A DNA stretch of 17,191 nucleotides, taken from the NCBI RefSeq assembly GCF_036263595.1, contig NZ_DATAGQ010000038.1, positions 1-17,191 on the forward strand. Reading direction: 5' to 3'. Position numbers and translations under genes: made by a program. This DNA comes from Geminicoccus sp036263595. GTDB taxonomy: Bacteria > Pseudomonadota > Alphaproteobacteria > Geminicoccales > Geminicoccaceae. A model generated the notes under the pieces. That model did no database searches. It saw only the letters and a list, made by a program, of their open reading frames with translations, and was not told the DNA's origin. Positions 8,801-15,238 of the stretch are shown in pieces (positions within the stretch are counted from its first letter, which is position 1; each line of letters opens with the position of its first letter).

Positions 8801-9257
8801 CGGTTCGCTCGTCGATGACGGAGAAGTGCGGCGAGACGCCGGCCTCCAGCGGAAAGCGGCGCAGCAGCGAGGAGGCCAGGCTGTGGATGGTGGAGATCGA
8901 GAGACCGGTCGGCAGGTCGAGCACGCGGTCGAACATGCGCCGGGCGCTGGCTGCCTCGTCCGCACTGGCTGGCCGGCCGAGAAGCCCTGCCAGGTCGGCC
9001 GCCAGGTCCGGCTCGCTCGCCGCCGACCAGCCGGCAAGCCGCGCCTCGATGCGCTCCACCATCTCGGCGGCCGCAGCCTTGGTGAAGGTCAGGCCCAAGA
9101 TCGCCTCGGGCGCATTGCCGGCGAGCAGAAGCCGCAGGACCCGGTCGGCCAGAACCCGGGTCTTGCCGGTGCCGGCGTTCGCGGTCACCCAGACCGAGCA
9201 GGTCGGATCGGCAGCGGCACGCTGGGCCTCGGTCGGGGGCGGCAGGCGCCAGCTCAA
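5814..9257 (-). CDS. addA: AddA, helicase-nuclease subunit for double-strand break repair
   Basis: AddA is the ATP-driven 3'-5' helicase and nuclease subunit of AddAB, which resects double-strand breaks for RecA (RecBCD counterpart). UvrD-family motifs appear in order: Walker A ANAGTGKT (26-33 from the TTG), GLTFTKAAAAEM, Walker B LVDEAQDTSPAQW, VVGDEKQSIYGFQGA, LTVHGSKGLEAPVV, and VALTRARDRLYL. A RecB-type nuclease domain ends the protein, with VNGQIDRL and VDYKTT (catalytic Asp-Tyr-Lys about 1072-1074), then QLAAYKALL. The length is about 1147 residues, normal for the family. I prefer TTG 9257: its TTGA overlaps the addB stop and GGAG lies 7 bases upstream. A GTG at 9302 would add 15 Gly-rich residues, overlap addB by 49 bp and lacks a spaced Shine-Dalgarno. 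Translation is probably coupled to addB. Confidence 0.95.
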   Translation of the reverse strand: MSWRLPPPTEAQRAAADPTCSVWVTANAGTGKTRVLADRVLRLLLAGNAPEAILGLTFTKAAAAEMVERIEARLAGWSAASEPDLAADLAGLLGRPASADEAASARRMFDRVLDLPTGLSISTIHSLASSLLRRFPLEAGVSPHFSVIDERTAAERLAAAKAALFEAATVEGSPMALAVGKLAERFADQTIDDAISEILRLRRHLLDAAGPDGDFSSFARKISEALGVLRGRTELLTDFCADHAVDRERLARLHTLLSGGSKNYLARAERMRAWLDAADAGARAAGWPDYVRAWTNDKGGPFKDMLTAAMKKADAEMAEFCLAEQARVHGVHQALVAAECAEVTGALLAAGFFAIAHAETQKAFEGELDYDDLISLAGRLLSDASVRDWVLYKLDARIDHVLVDEAQDTSPAQWAIIERLVEDFFTGESAGGRHRTLFVVGDEKQSIYGFQGADLTSLQDVRARLEAKAAGAGRPIRTVLLDTSFRSCEAVLEVVDQVFAAPDARAGVLADGMTMRHATSRTGLPGMVGLWPLAPGEDKTSYDPWQPGTRPDIVETGQQKVASAIADFILHEINGAGSHGHSMRAQDFLVLVRKRGRIQDLIIRALKRRGVPVAGADRFTLVEHLAVRDLLALGAVLVLPEDDLSLACVLKSPLIELGEDDLFLLAHDRGRTSLMERLREMAEGGTEPFVQAYERMREWIRRADFMPPYELFCHVLGTSGARARFVERMGREVVEPLEAFLGECLSYERGHPASLSGFLHWLAASDAQLKRDPESARDEVRVLTVHGSKGLEAPVVILADAGPNQGARHSNLIKDPETGLVFLRGSKGNRPPLVERLVQAEAEREEAENRRLFYVALTRARDRLYLAGWGEQSDKREPCWHARVRAAFDLMGEVQRIVDAGGHVLGGEVLVWQRGSVVAAKRQPDPPATRPSTADEPDWFRKPAGEELPTVRSLAPSRAGGDDPPVQGALGVGRAYGLHAHRLLQFLPDLPRTERQAATSRYLRRFATDLEPELQLRLAAEVAAVLDHPDLQPLFGPQARAEQAIVGSIGGVPVNGQIDRLAVFPDAIHLVDYKTTRLPPAEPEQTPVAYLRQLAAYKALLEQRFPARAIHASLVWTDTLSVVRIPSDLLAAHVPVPAQPLIPGNLP

Positions 9258-12181
9258 AGGAGGCTCTCCGGCTCGGCCAGTCGCTCCGCCTCCGCCGTCC
9301 ACTCCGCCACTCGCGAGAGATGGTCATAGCCGTCCTGGCGGCGGGCAACCTCGGTCTTGGCGACGGCCGCATAGGCGTGGCGCGGATCGTCATACCAGGC
9401 GAGGAGGCGGACGATGCCTTCTTCCAGCCGGTCCAGGTGCTCGCTCAGAGCCTCGTTCAGCGTGGTGTGGAAGCTGCCGCGTCCGGACAGGCACCAGAGC
9501 GCCAGCTCGGCCACCTCGCTATTCGCAAGGCTGCCGAACCGGCCATTGCGAGCGATCAGGCCCTCGATCAGGATCTGCGGGCGCCGCAGCTCGGCCACGT
9601 CCTTCTCGCTCGGAATGTTGCCGGTCTTGTAGTCGACGATCACGACCTGCCCGTCCGGACGGCGCTCCAGCCGGTCCGCCTTGGCCTTCAGCGCGATCCT
9701 GCGGCCTTCCAGCACGATCTCCCAGACACCCGACCGCTCGGCCAGCACATGGATCCCGTCGCACCGGCGGGCCAGCTCCGCCTGCACGACCTGCTCGGCC
9801 GCTCTCAGGAATCGCGGCCACCAGAGCGCGGTGACCTGCGGGTAGTGGGCCAGGCGCGCAAACGCCGCGCGGCCATGGTCGGTGAGCGCGTGGAGCGGGC
9901 TCGTCGGCAGGAGGTCAGGATGGGCACGGACGAACGCCTCCATGGCATCGTGGACTGCCGTCCCGCGTTCGGCGGCGCCAGCCTGCGCATCGACAGGCTC
10001 AAGCTCGCGCAGGTTCAGGATCTTGCGGGCATAGAACAGGTAGGGATCGTCCAGCAGGGTCTCGACCTCGGTCGCCCAGATCTCCGTGGGACGGGCAGAA
10101 CGCCGCGGCTGCGGGCGCGGTCGCTCGATCCGCCGCCGGGCCGGGTGACCGGCATCGAGCCGCTCGATCAAGGCGGCGCGGCCGTCACCGGCAAGGACGT
10201 CCCGCAACAGTCCCGCACCATGTAGTGCCGCCTCCAGCCGTACCAGGAAGCGGGACGGGGTAGTCGGGCCACCTTCGGGGTCGCGGCGGGAGCGCATCAG
10301 GACCAGCTCGTCCGCGGCGAACTGGCCTAGCAGGTCGTGGCCGGCTGCACCGATCTTGGCGTCGATTGGCGGCAGGCCAAGCGTCTGCCGCATCGATCGG
10401 TTCAGCCAGGGGCCGGTGTCGCTGTCTTCCGGCCACGCACCTTCGTCCAGCCCCGCCACGACGATCCGGTCGGCGTGCAGCAGCCGGGCTTCAAAGCGGC
10501 CACGGATGGCGATCCTCGGGTGTCGGGGCCGCTTGGGCCGGACCGGGATGTCGGCCATCAGGACAGCCAGGAGCGCCGGCCATGCCGAGGGAGGAATGGG
10601 TCCCTCATCCACCAGAGCCTGCCGAAGACGCGGCAGGAAGCTGGCCATTTCGGCACCTGCCTCCCGGGCGAAGAAGTCGGCATCGATGCCTTCCTCGTCG
10701 GTGGAGAGCCAGCGCACGAGGTCCAGGTGATGCTGCAGGATATCCGACGGCCGGACCGCGTCTTTCCCATGCAGCAGTGCTACCAGCGGAGCGGCTGCGG
10801 CCGCGAATGCCCGAAACCAGGTAGCCAGTTCCTCAGGCGCCACCGGCGCCGCCCAGCGCGGCTTTTCCGCCGCGCGCAGCATAGAGAGAATGCCGTCCAG
10901 GCCCCCGGCCGGCCGCGGCCCGCGCAGCACGCCACGCTCCAGGGCCCGGACCATCCGCCGGAACGTGCCCTGGTCCTGATGGCCGCGCACCAGCGGATGC
11001 TTCAACAGGGCCAGCAGCCCGGCGGGCGGGAACCCGTCGACAGCTGCATGGGCGACGAGCAGGAGCAGGCTCCCGGGGGGTGTCTGGTCCAGCGGCGTGC
11101 CTGCACTGTCGTCGACCGTGATGCCGTAGCGGGACAGTTCGATCGCGACCCTGCGGGCGAAGTTGCGATCGGTGGTGACCAGTGCTGCCGTTCGGTCCGG
11201 CACTTCCATCGTCTCGCGCAGGTGCAAGGCCGCGGACACGGCCGCGCTTGCCGGCTCGCGCCACACCTCGACGCTCAGGCCCTGCACGGCGGCGGCGGGG
11301 ATCTCCTCGCTGCCGGCAGGCAGAACTTCTCCGATCCGCCGGGCAAGACGCTCCCGCGGGGACGGCCGTCCGGCGCCATGCCACAGCCGTACATCCTCCG
11401 GGGCCGCATCGATGCGCTGCAGCAGCACGTTCAGCGGCGAGAGCGGATGGGTCGACGACCAGGTACCGGACGCATCGGCATCGAAGCCCTGCAGGACGAG
11501 ATGCCCATTCGGCAGCGACTTCACGACCTTCATGAGCCTGGCGACGGCAGGGATCGAGCCGGTCACCCCGGCGATCACCACCGGATGCGACGGGGGCTGC
11601 ATGATCCAGGTCTCTGCACGCGCATCGAGTAGCATGCGCCGGCGCTGGGCCGGGTCCACCCGATCCTCGTCCGCCAGGACCGCGGGCCAGGTCGTATCGA
11701 CGATCTTGAGGAAGGCCAGGGTGCGCTGCCAATGCTCGGCCAGCTCGGCCGGGACCAACTGGTCGAGGCGGCTGGTCCCGACCTCCTCGGTCTGCATCTC
11801 GTCGAGGAAGCGCGCGAGATCCCCGGCAAGCCGCATCGAGCGGTCGACATTCGGGGCACCGCCCGACGCGGTTTCAACGGCCCGCACCAGGCGCGCCAGC
11901 AGGAGGCGTCGCCGGATCGGGTCGATCGCGGGCGGGACGTCGAGGGCGCTGACCGGGTCGAGGAGCAGCGCGTCCTCCTCGACCTCGCCGATCGGCTGGA
12001 TCCGGGGGCAGAGCCTGGTCGAACCGTCGGCCGGGCGCATGGCTTCGCGCAGCGCCAGCACGGCACGGCGCGACGGCAGGAGGATCAGCGTCTCCTCCAG
12101 CTGCTCGCCGAACATCTCGTCGAGGCCGCGGACAAGGGCAGGGAGGAACGGAACGGTGAACGGGATCGACCAGAGGCTCAT
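9254..12181 (-). CDS. addB: AddB, nuclease subunit for double-strand break repair
   Basis: AddB, about 975 residues, is the second AddAB subunit. It carries a second nuclease domain and a helicase-like core used for recombination-hotspot recognition. The N-terminus IPFTVPFLPALVRGL and LILLPSRRAVLALREA match alphaproteobacterial AddB; the segment where a Walker A would lie has no GxxGxGKT, so the helicase core is probably inactive. The C-terminal nuclease is intact: DDPYLFYARKILNLRELEP, GTAVHDAMEAF, and VVIVDYKTGNIPSE with DYK about 850-852. Only three cysteines are present, and the C-x2-C-x5-C of Bacillus AddB is absent, so no Fe-S cluster is expected. I start at ATG 12181, 7 bases after the amgK-like stop; an in-frame ATG at 12214 would overlap that gene. 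The stop overlaps the addA TTG. murU, usually between amgK and addB, is missing. Confidence 0.93.
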   Translation of the reverse strand: MSLWSIPFTVPFLPALVRGLDEMFGEQLEETLILLPSRRAVLALREAMRPADGSTRLCPRIQPIGEVEEDALLLDPVSALDVPPAIDPIRRRLLLARLVRAVETASGGAPNVDRSMRLAGDLARFLDEMQTEEVGTSRLDQLVPAELAEHWQRTLAFLKIVDTTWPAVLADEDRVDPAQRRRMLLDARAETWIMQPPSHPVVIAGVTGSIPAVARLMKVVKSLPNGHLVLQGFDADASGTWSSTHPLSPLNVLLQRIDAAPEDVRLWHGAGRPSPRERLARRIGEVLPAGSEEIPAAAVQGLSVEVWREPASAAVSAALHLRETMEVPDRTAALVTTDRNFARRVAIELSRYGITVDDSAGTPLDQTPPGSLLLLVAHAAVDGFPPAGLLALLKHPLVRGHQDQGTFRRMVRALERGVLRGPRPAGGLDGILSMLRAAEKPRWAAPVAPEELATWFRAFAAAAAPLVALLHGKDAVRPSDILQHHLDLVRWLSTDEEGIDADFFAREAGAEMASFLPRLRQALVDEGPIPPSAWPALLAVLMADIPVRPKRPRHPRIAIRGRFEARLLHADRIVVAGLDEGAWPEDSDTGPWLNRSMRQTLGLPPIDAKIGAAGHDLLGQFAADELVLMRSRRDPEGGPTTPSRFLVRLEAALHGAGLLRDVLAGDGRAALIERLDAGHPARRRIERPRPQPRRSARPTEIWATEVETLLDDPYLFYARKILNLRELEPVDAQAGAAERGTAVHDAMEAFVRAHPDLLPTSPLHALTDHGRAAFARLAHYPQVTALWWPRFLRAAEQVVQAELARRCDGIHVLAERSGVWEIVLEGRRIALKAKADRLERRPDGQVVIVDYKTGNIPSEKDVAELRRPQILIEGLIARNGRFGSLANSEVAELALWCLSGRGSFHTTLNEALSEHLDRLEEGIVRLLAWYDDPRHAYAAVAKTEVARRQDGYDHLSRVAEWTAEAERLAEPESLL

Positions 12182-12188
12182 GCGAGCG

Positions 12189-13130
12189 TCAGCTACCGAA
12201 TCCGTGCTCCGCATGCCAGTGCCGGATCGCCTCCAGCGACGGATGACCGAGGGCCTGTGCCAGCTGTTGCTGCACCCGTGGCAGCAGCGGCAGGTAGCCA
12301 GGCTTGCCGTCCCGCTTGGCCAGCCGGCGGAACAGACCCAGGATCTTCGTGGTGCGCTGGGCCGACATCACGGCGCAGGCTGCCGAAAAGGCGAGCGGGT
12401 CGAGGTCCTGCCGCGCCCGAAGGTACCGATCGCTGGCGCAGGCGATCGTCGCCTCCTCGACGTCGCGCCGCGCGTCCACCAGCAACGATACCAGGTCATA
12501 GGCCGCTGGCCCGATCCGGGCACCCTGGAAGTCGATCACGGCGAAGCGGTCGCCGGCCTTGATCAGGTTCAGCGCATGGAAGTCCCGGTGGACCACGACG
12601 TCGACACCCGTCTGCGCGACCGGCAGCACATGCCGCCACCGGTCCACCAGATCCTGGCGGACCGGCAACGGCAGCGATTGGGCCGCCCAATCGACGAAGA
12701 TTCCGATCTCGAAGAGGAAAAAAGTGTCGTCGTAGGGTGGCAGGAAGTCCGGAAGAGGTGCTGCCTGCAGGCGGACCAGTTCGTCGACTGCCTTGCCATA
12801 GTGCTGTGACTCGCAGAGCGGTTCCCGGCTGCACAGGCTGGCCAGGAGGTCGTCGCCGAGATCCTGGACCAACAGAAAGCCTTCGGCCTCGTCGACGGCG
12901 AGGATGGTCGGTGCCAGCAAGCCGTTCGCCGACAGCCAGCGTGCCATCCGCACGAACAACGGCGTATCCTCGGGCGGTGGCGCATCGACCAGCAGGGCAG
13001 GGGCAGGCCCGCCATGAAGACGCTCATAGCGCCTGCCCGACGCATCGCCGCTCAACGGATGTCGCTTGGCATCGGCCCAAGGCGTGGAGCGAAGGAACCG
13101 CAACAACAGCTCGGCACGAGTCACGGACAT
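12189..13130 (-). CDS. amgK: AmgK-like anomeric sugar kinase (aminoglycoside phosphotransferase fold)
   Basis: This 313-residue protein has the aminoglycoside phosphotransferase/choline kinase fold. An N-terminal lobe contains PLSGDASGRRYERL (25-38) and FLLVQDLGDDLL (85-96). The catalytic loop is VVVHRDFHALNLI (178-190, base Asp183), and the metal-binding loop is VIDFQGARIGPAAYDL (198-213, Asp200). Members placed beside tsaE in proteobacteria are AmgK, which phosphorylates N-acetylmuramate or N-acetylglucosamine at the anomeric position in cell-wall recycling. I rely on that context for the name. AmgK normally works with MurU, which is absent here, so the assignment is less secure. Antibiotic modification is unlikely given the housekeeping setting. 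ATG 13130 lies inside tsaE, giving a 10-base overlap, and addB starts 7 bases after the stop. Confidence 0.8.
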   Translation of the reverse strand: MSVTRAELLLRFLRSTPWADAKRHPLSGDASGRRYERLHGGPAPALLVDAPPPEDTPLFVRMARWLSANGLLAPTILAVDEAEGFLLVQDLGDDLLASLCSREPLCESQHYGKAVDELVRLQAAPLPDFLPPYDDTFFLFEIGIFVDWAAQSLPLPVRQDLVDRWRHVLPVAQTGVDVVVHRDFHALNLIKAGDRFAVIDFQGARIGPAAYDLVSLLVDARRDVEEATIACASDRYLRARQDLDPLAFSAACAVMSAQRTTKILGLFRRLAKRDGKPGYLPLLPRVQQQLAQALGHPSLEAIRHWHAEHGFGS

Positions 13131-13588
13131 AGGGCCTCCAGCCGAGCTGTCCAGGATGCCGGTGCCGCCACTTGCAGGATCCGCGCGTCGGGCGCCGCGC
13201 CTTCGGCCAGCGACAGCATGAGTGGCTCGGCCGGCAGAAGATCATCTGCCCGCTCGGGCCATTCCACCAGGAGGGCTCCCTGCCGCGTGACCTCGTCCAG
13301 GCCCAGGGCGAGAACCTCGCCCGCGCTGGCCAGCCGGTACAGATCTGCATGGCCCAGCAGAAGGCCCGGCAGTTCGTAGAGCTGGAGGAGCGTGAAGGTC
13401 GGCGAGGGGACGTCCAGATCGAGACCAGCCCGCGCCCGGATGGTGGCCCGGGCGAACTCGGATTTGCCGGCCCCGAGATCGCCCGAGAGGCCAACCACAT
13501 CGCCGACCTGCAGGACCCTAGCCAGCCTCGCCGCGAACGCATGGGTCGCGGCGAGGCTCGGCAGGTCGAGGGTGAGCGTCCGGCTCAG
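13121..13588 (-). CDS. tsaE: TsaE, tRNA threonylcarbamoyladenosine biosynthesis ATPase
   Basis: TsaE (about 155 residues) is the ATPase that cycles the TsaB-TsaD complex making t6A37 in ANN-decoding tRNAs. Visible are Walker A GDLGAGKS (36-43), SPTFTLLQLYE (62-72), HADLYRL (80-86) and LLVEWPER (106-113), all typical. No ATG, GTG or TTG occurs in frame for more than 25 codons upstream, inside ahcY. The first GTG downstream is codon 31, too close to the P-loop. The best start is CTG 13588, whose CTGA overlaps the ahcY stop, with GGAG 11 bases upstream. Translation would then depend on ribosomes finishing ahcY. The stop lies within amgK. The function is secure; the start codon is inferred. Confidence 0.88.
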   Translation of the reverse strand: MSRTLTLDLPSLAATHAFAARLARVLQVGDVVGLSGDLGAGKSEFARATIRARAGLDLDVPSPTFTLLQLYELPGLLLGHADLYRLASAGEVLALGLDEVTRQGALLVEWPERADDLLPAEPLMLSLAEGAAPDARILQVAAPASWTARLEALCP

Positions 13589-14880
13589 TACCGGTAATGC
13601 TCCGGCTTGAACGGCCCGGCTTCCGTCACGCCGATATAGGCCGCTTGCTCGGTGGACAGCTTGGTCAGCTTCACGCCCAGCTTGTCGAGATGCAGCATCG
13701 CCACCTTCTCGTCCAGGTGCTTGGGCAGGGTGTAGACCTTCCTCTCGTACTTCTCGGCATTCTGCCAGAGTTCGATCTGGGCCAGGACCTGGTTGGTGAA
13801 GGAGGCGGACATGACGAAGGCCGGATGGCCCTTGGCGCAGCCCAGGTTGACGAGGCGGCCCTTGGCCAGGATGACGATCCGCTTGCCGTCGGGGAACTCG
13901 ACCTCGTCGACCTGCGGCTTGACCTCCTCCCACTTGTAGTTCTGCAGCGCCGCGATCTGGATCTCGCTGTCGAAGTGGCCGATGTTGCAGACCACCGCTG
14001 AATCCTTCATCGCCCGCATGTGGTCGAGCGTGATGATGTCGATGTTGCCGGTCGCAGTGACGAAGATGTCCCCGATCGGTGCCGCCTCGTCCATCGTCAG
14101 GACCTGGTAGCCCTGCATCGCAGCCTGCAGCGCGCAGATCGGGTCGATCTCGGTGACAATGACGCGGGCGCCCTGCGAGCGCAGGCTTTCCGCCGAGCCC
14201 TTGCCGACATCGCCAAAGCCGGCGACCACGGCGACCTTGCCTGCCATCATCAGGCCGGTGGCGCGCTTGATGCCGTCGACCAGCGACTCGCGGCACCCGT
14301 AGAGGTTGTCGAACTTCGACTTGGTGACGCTGTCGTTCACGTTGATGGCTGGAACCATCAGCGTGCCGGCCTTGGCCATGTCGTAGAGGCGGTGCACCCC
14401 GGTCGTGGTCTCTTCGGAGATGCCACGCACGTTCTTCATCAGCTCAGGATAGTCCCGGTGCATCACGATGGTGAGGTCGCCACCGTCGTCCAGGATCATG
14501 TTGGGAGTCCAACCGTCCGGGCCCTTCACGGTCTGATGCAGGCACCAGTCATACTCTTCCTCGGTCTCGCCCTTCCAGGCGAACACCGGGATGCCCTGCG
14601 CCGCGATCGCGGCCGCGGCCTGATCTTGCGTCGAGAAGATATTGCAGGACGACCAGCGGATCGAAGCACCCAGATGCTTCAGCGTGCGGATCAGCACGGC
14701 CGTCTCGATGGTCATATGCAGGGAGCCGGCGATTCTCGCCCCCTCCAGCGGCTGGCTGTCGCCATACTCCGCACGGAGCGCCATCAGGCCGGGCATCTCC
14801 TTCTCGGCCAACAGGATCTCGCGCAGACCCCAGTCGGCGAGGCCGATGTCGGCGACCTTGTAGTCGGTGAACTGAGCCAT
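13585..14880 (-). CDS. ahcY: S-adenosyl-L-homocysteine hydrolase
   Basis: This 431-residue NAD-dependent enzyme reversibly splits S-adenosylhomocysteine into adenosine and homocysteine, clearing the inhibitor of methyltransferases. Recognised segments are SLHMTIETAVLI (53-64), the catalytic-lysine region SVTKSKFDNLYG (184-195, Lys187 and Asp191), the NAD-binding GFGDVGKGSAESL (221-233), CNIGHFDSEI (298-307), GHPAFVMSASFTNQVLAQ (351-368), and the C-terminal KPEHYRY tail that reaches into the neighbouring subunit's cofactor site. The length matches forms without the roughly 40-residue insert of many beta- and gammaproteobacterial enzymes. ATG 14880 is chosen because the family starts at MAQFTDYKVADI. 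The frame is open for another 68 codons upstream, but those residues are not family-like and lie in a structured leader. The stop overlaps the tsaE start. Confidence 0.97.
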   Translation of the reverse strand: MAQFTDYKVADIGLADWGLREILLAEKEMPGLMALRAEYGDSQPLEGARIAGSLHMTIETAVLIRTLKHLGASIRWSSCNIFSTQDQAAAAIAAQGIPVFAWKGETEEEYDWCLHQTVKGPDGWTPNMILDDGGDLTIVMHRDYPELMKNVRGISEETTTGVHRLYDMAKAGTLMVPAINVNDSVTKSKFDNLYGCRESLVDGIKRATGLMMAGKVAVVAGFGDVGKGSAESLRSQGARVIVTEIDPICALQAAMQGYQVLTMDEAAPIGDIFVTATGNIDIITLDHMRAMKDSAVVCNIGHFDSEIQIAALQNYKWEEVKPQVDEVEFPDGKRIVILAKGRLVNLGCAKGHPAFVMSASFTNQVLAQIELWQNAEKYERKVYTLPKHLDEKVAMLHLDKLGVKLTKLSTEQAAYIGVTEAGPFKPEHYRY

Positions 14881-14913
14881 GGTGTTCTTCGGTACGTCCG
14901 GTCTGGTAGCGGC

Positions 14914-14962
14914 GCCGGCCATCGACGATCCAATCGTCGGCATGATTCTGAGTGGGCCGGCA
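14914..14962 (-). promoter_or_regulatory. Structured ahcY leader with nested stems
   Basis: On the minus strand GCCGGCC (14962-14956) can pair with GGCCGGC (14920-14914). This encloses a perfect 7-bp hairpin CGACGAT-tgg-ATCGTCG (14939-14923). It sits 33 bases upstream of the ahcY ATG and just downstream of the candidate promoter. It could be a regulatory leader. I could not match it to the known SAH or SAM riboswitch cores. Confidence 0.4.
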
Positions 14963-14972
14963 AGCGCGGCGA

Positions 14973-15001
14973 TATAAAGCATATTGCATATCATTCGGCA
15001 A
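14973..15001 (-). promoter_or_regulatory. Candidate sigma-70-type promoter for ahcY
   Basis: On the minus strand TTGCCG (15001-14996) and TTTATA (14978-14973) are separated by 17 bases within the most AT-rich patch of the spacer. The predicted start near 14966 would give an untranslated leader of about 85 bases that includes the nested stems. This is pattern only. Confidence 0.45.
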
Positions 15002-15149
15002 GTCGAGGCAGTTGAGTGATGCTCCCCGAGCGGCACAGCGCAAAGAATGTACATGCCCCTCTTGAATGGCACCGGCGGCGCCACTATCCAAGGAGAGCGG
15101 ACCGGGCCCCTCTGGCGACACTGCTGTATAGCTTCGCTGTCGTGATGTC

Positions 15150-15181
15150 GGACCGCATCGGGTTAGCTCGATGCCGGGTCC
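15150..15181 (+). promoter_or_regulatory. Stem-loop in leader of terC-family gene
   Basis: GGACC plus GCATCG pairs with CGATGC and GGTCC around the 8-base loop GGTTAGCT. This is an 11-bp stem with one 2-base bulge on the 3' side. It lies 57 bases upstream of the terC-family ATG. No gene on the plus strand ends just upstream, so a terminator role is unlikely. It is more plausibly part of a 5' leader. Confidence 0.45.
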
Positions 15182-15238
15182 AGATGTTTGCCGACCATAG
15201 GTCTCGAGCTGCCCTCGATGAGTCGAGAGGGAGCTTCA

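Larger units (their letters stand above)
14881..15238. other. Divergent intergenic region between ahcY and terC-family gene
   Basis: This 358-bp spacer holds no convincing gene. From left to right it contains a paired leader ahead of ahcY (14914-14962), an AT-rich candidate ahcY promoter (14973-15001), a GC-rich stretch with a possible plus-strand promoter (15062-15090: TTGAAT, 17 bases, TATCCA, weak), a strong stem-loop (15150-15181) and a second hairpin next to the terC-family Shine-Dalgarno (15202-15228). The ahcY frame is open through part of it, as expected at high GC. Confidence 0.6.

Noticed and set aside
9254..12181. Iron-sulfur cluster in AddB as in Bacillus
   Set aside because: The C-x2-C-x5-C arrangement is missing and only three cysteines are present.
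11163..12809. Long plus-strand open frames opposite addB and the amgK-like gene
   Set aside because: No motifs, and the opposite strand encodes well-supported proteins.
12189..13130. Aminoglycoside resistance gene
   Set aside because: The fold is shared, but position next to tsaE and addB and the protein's similarity pattern indicate a housekeeping sugar kinase.
14881..15000. SAH riboswitch upstream of ahcY
   Set aside because: The characteristic GAGGAGCGCUGC-type core is absent.
14020..15015. Plus-strand open frame (331 codons) opposite ahcY
   Set aside because: Its sequence is the shadow of the strongly conserved ahcY frame.
15085..15238. yybP-ykoY manganese riboswitch upstream of the terC-family gene
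   Set aside because: Expected from family knowledge, but the conserved loop sequences were not seen. Only generic stem-loops are supported.
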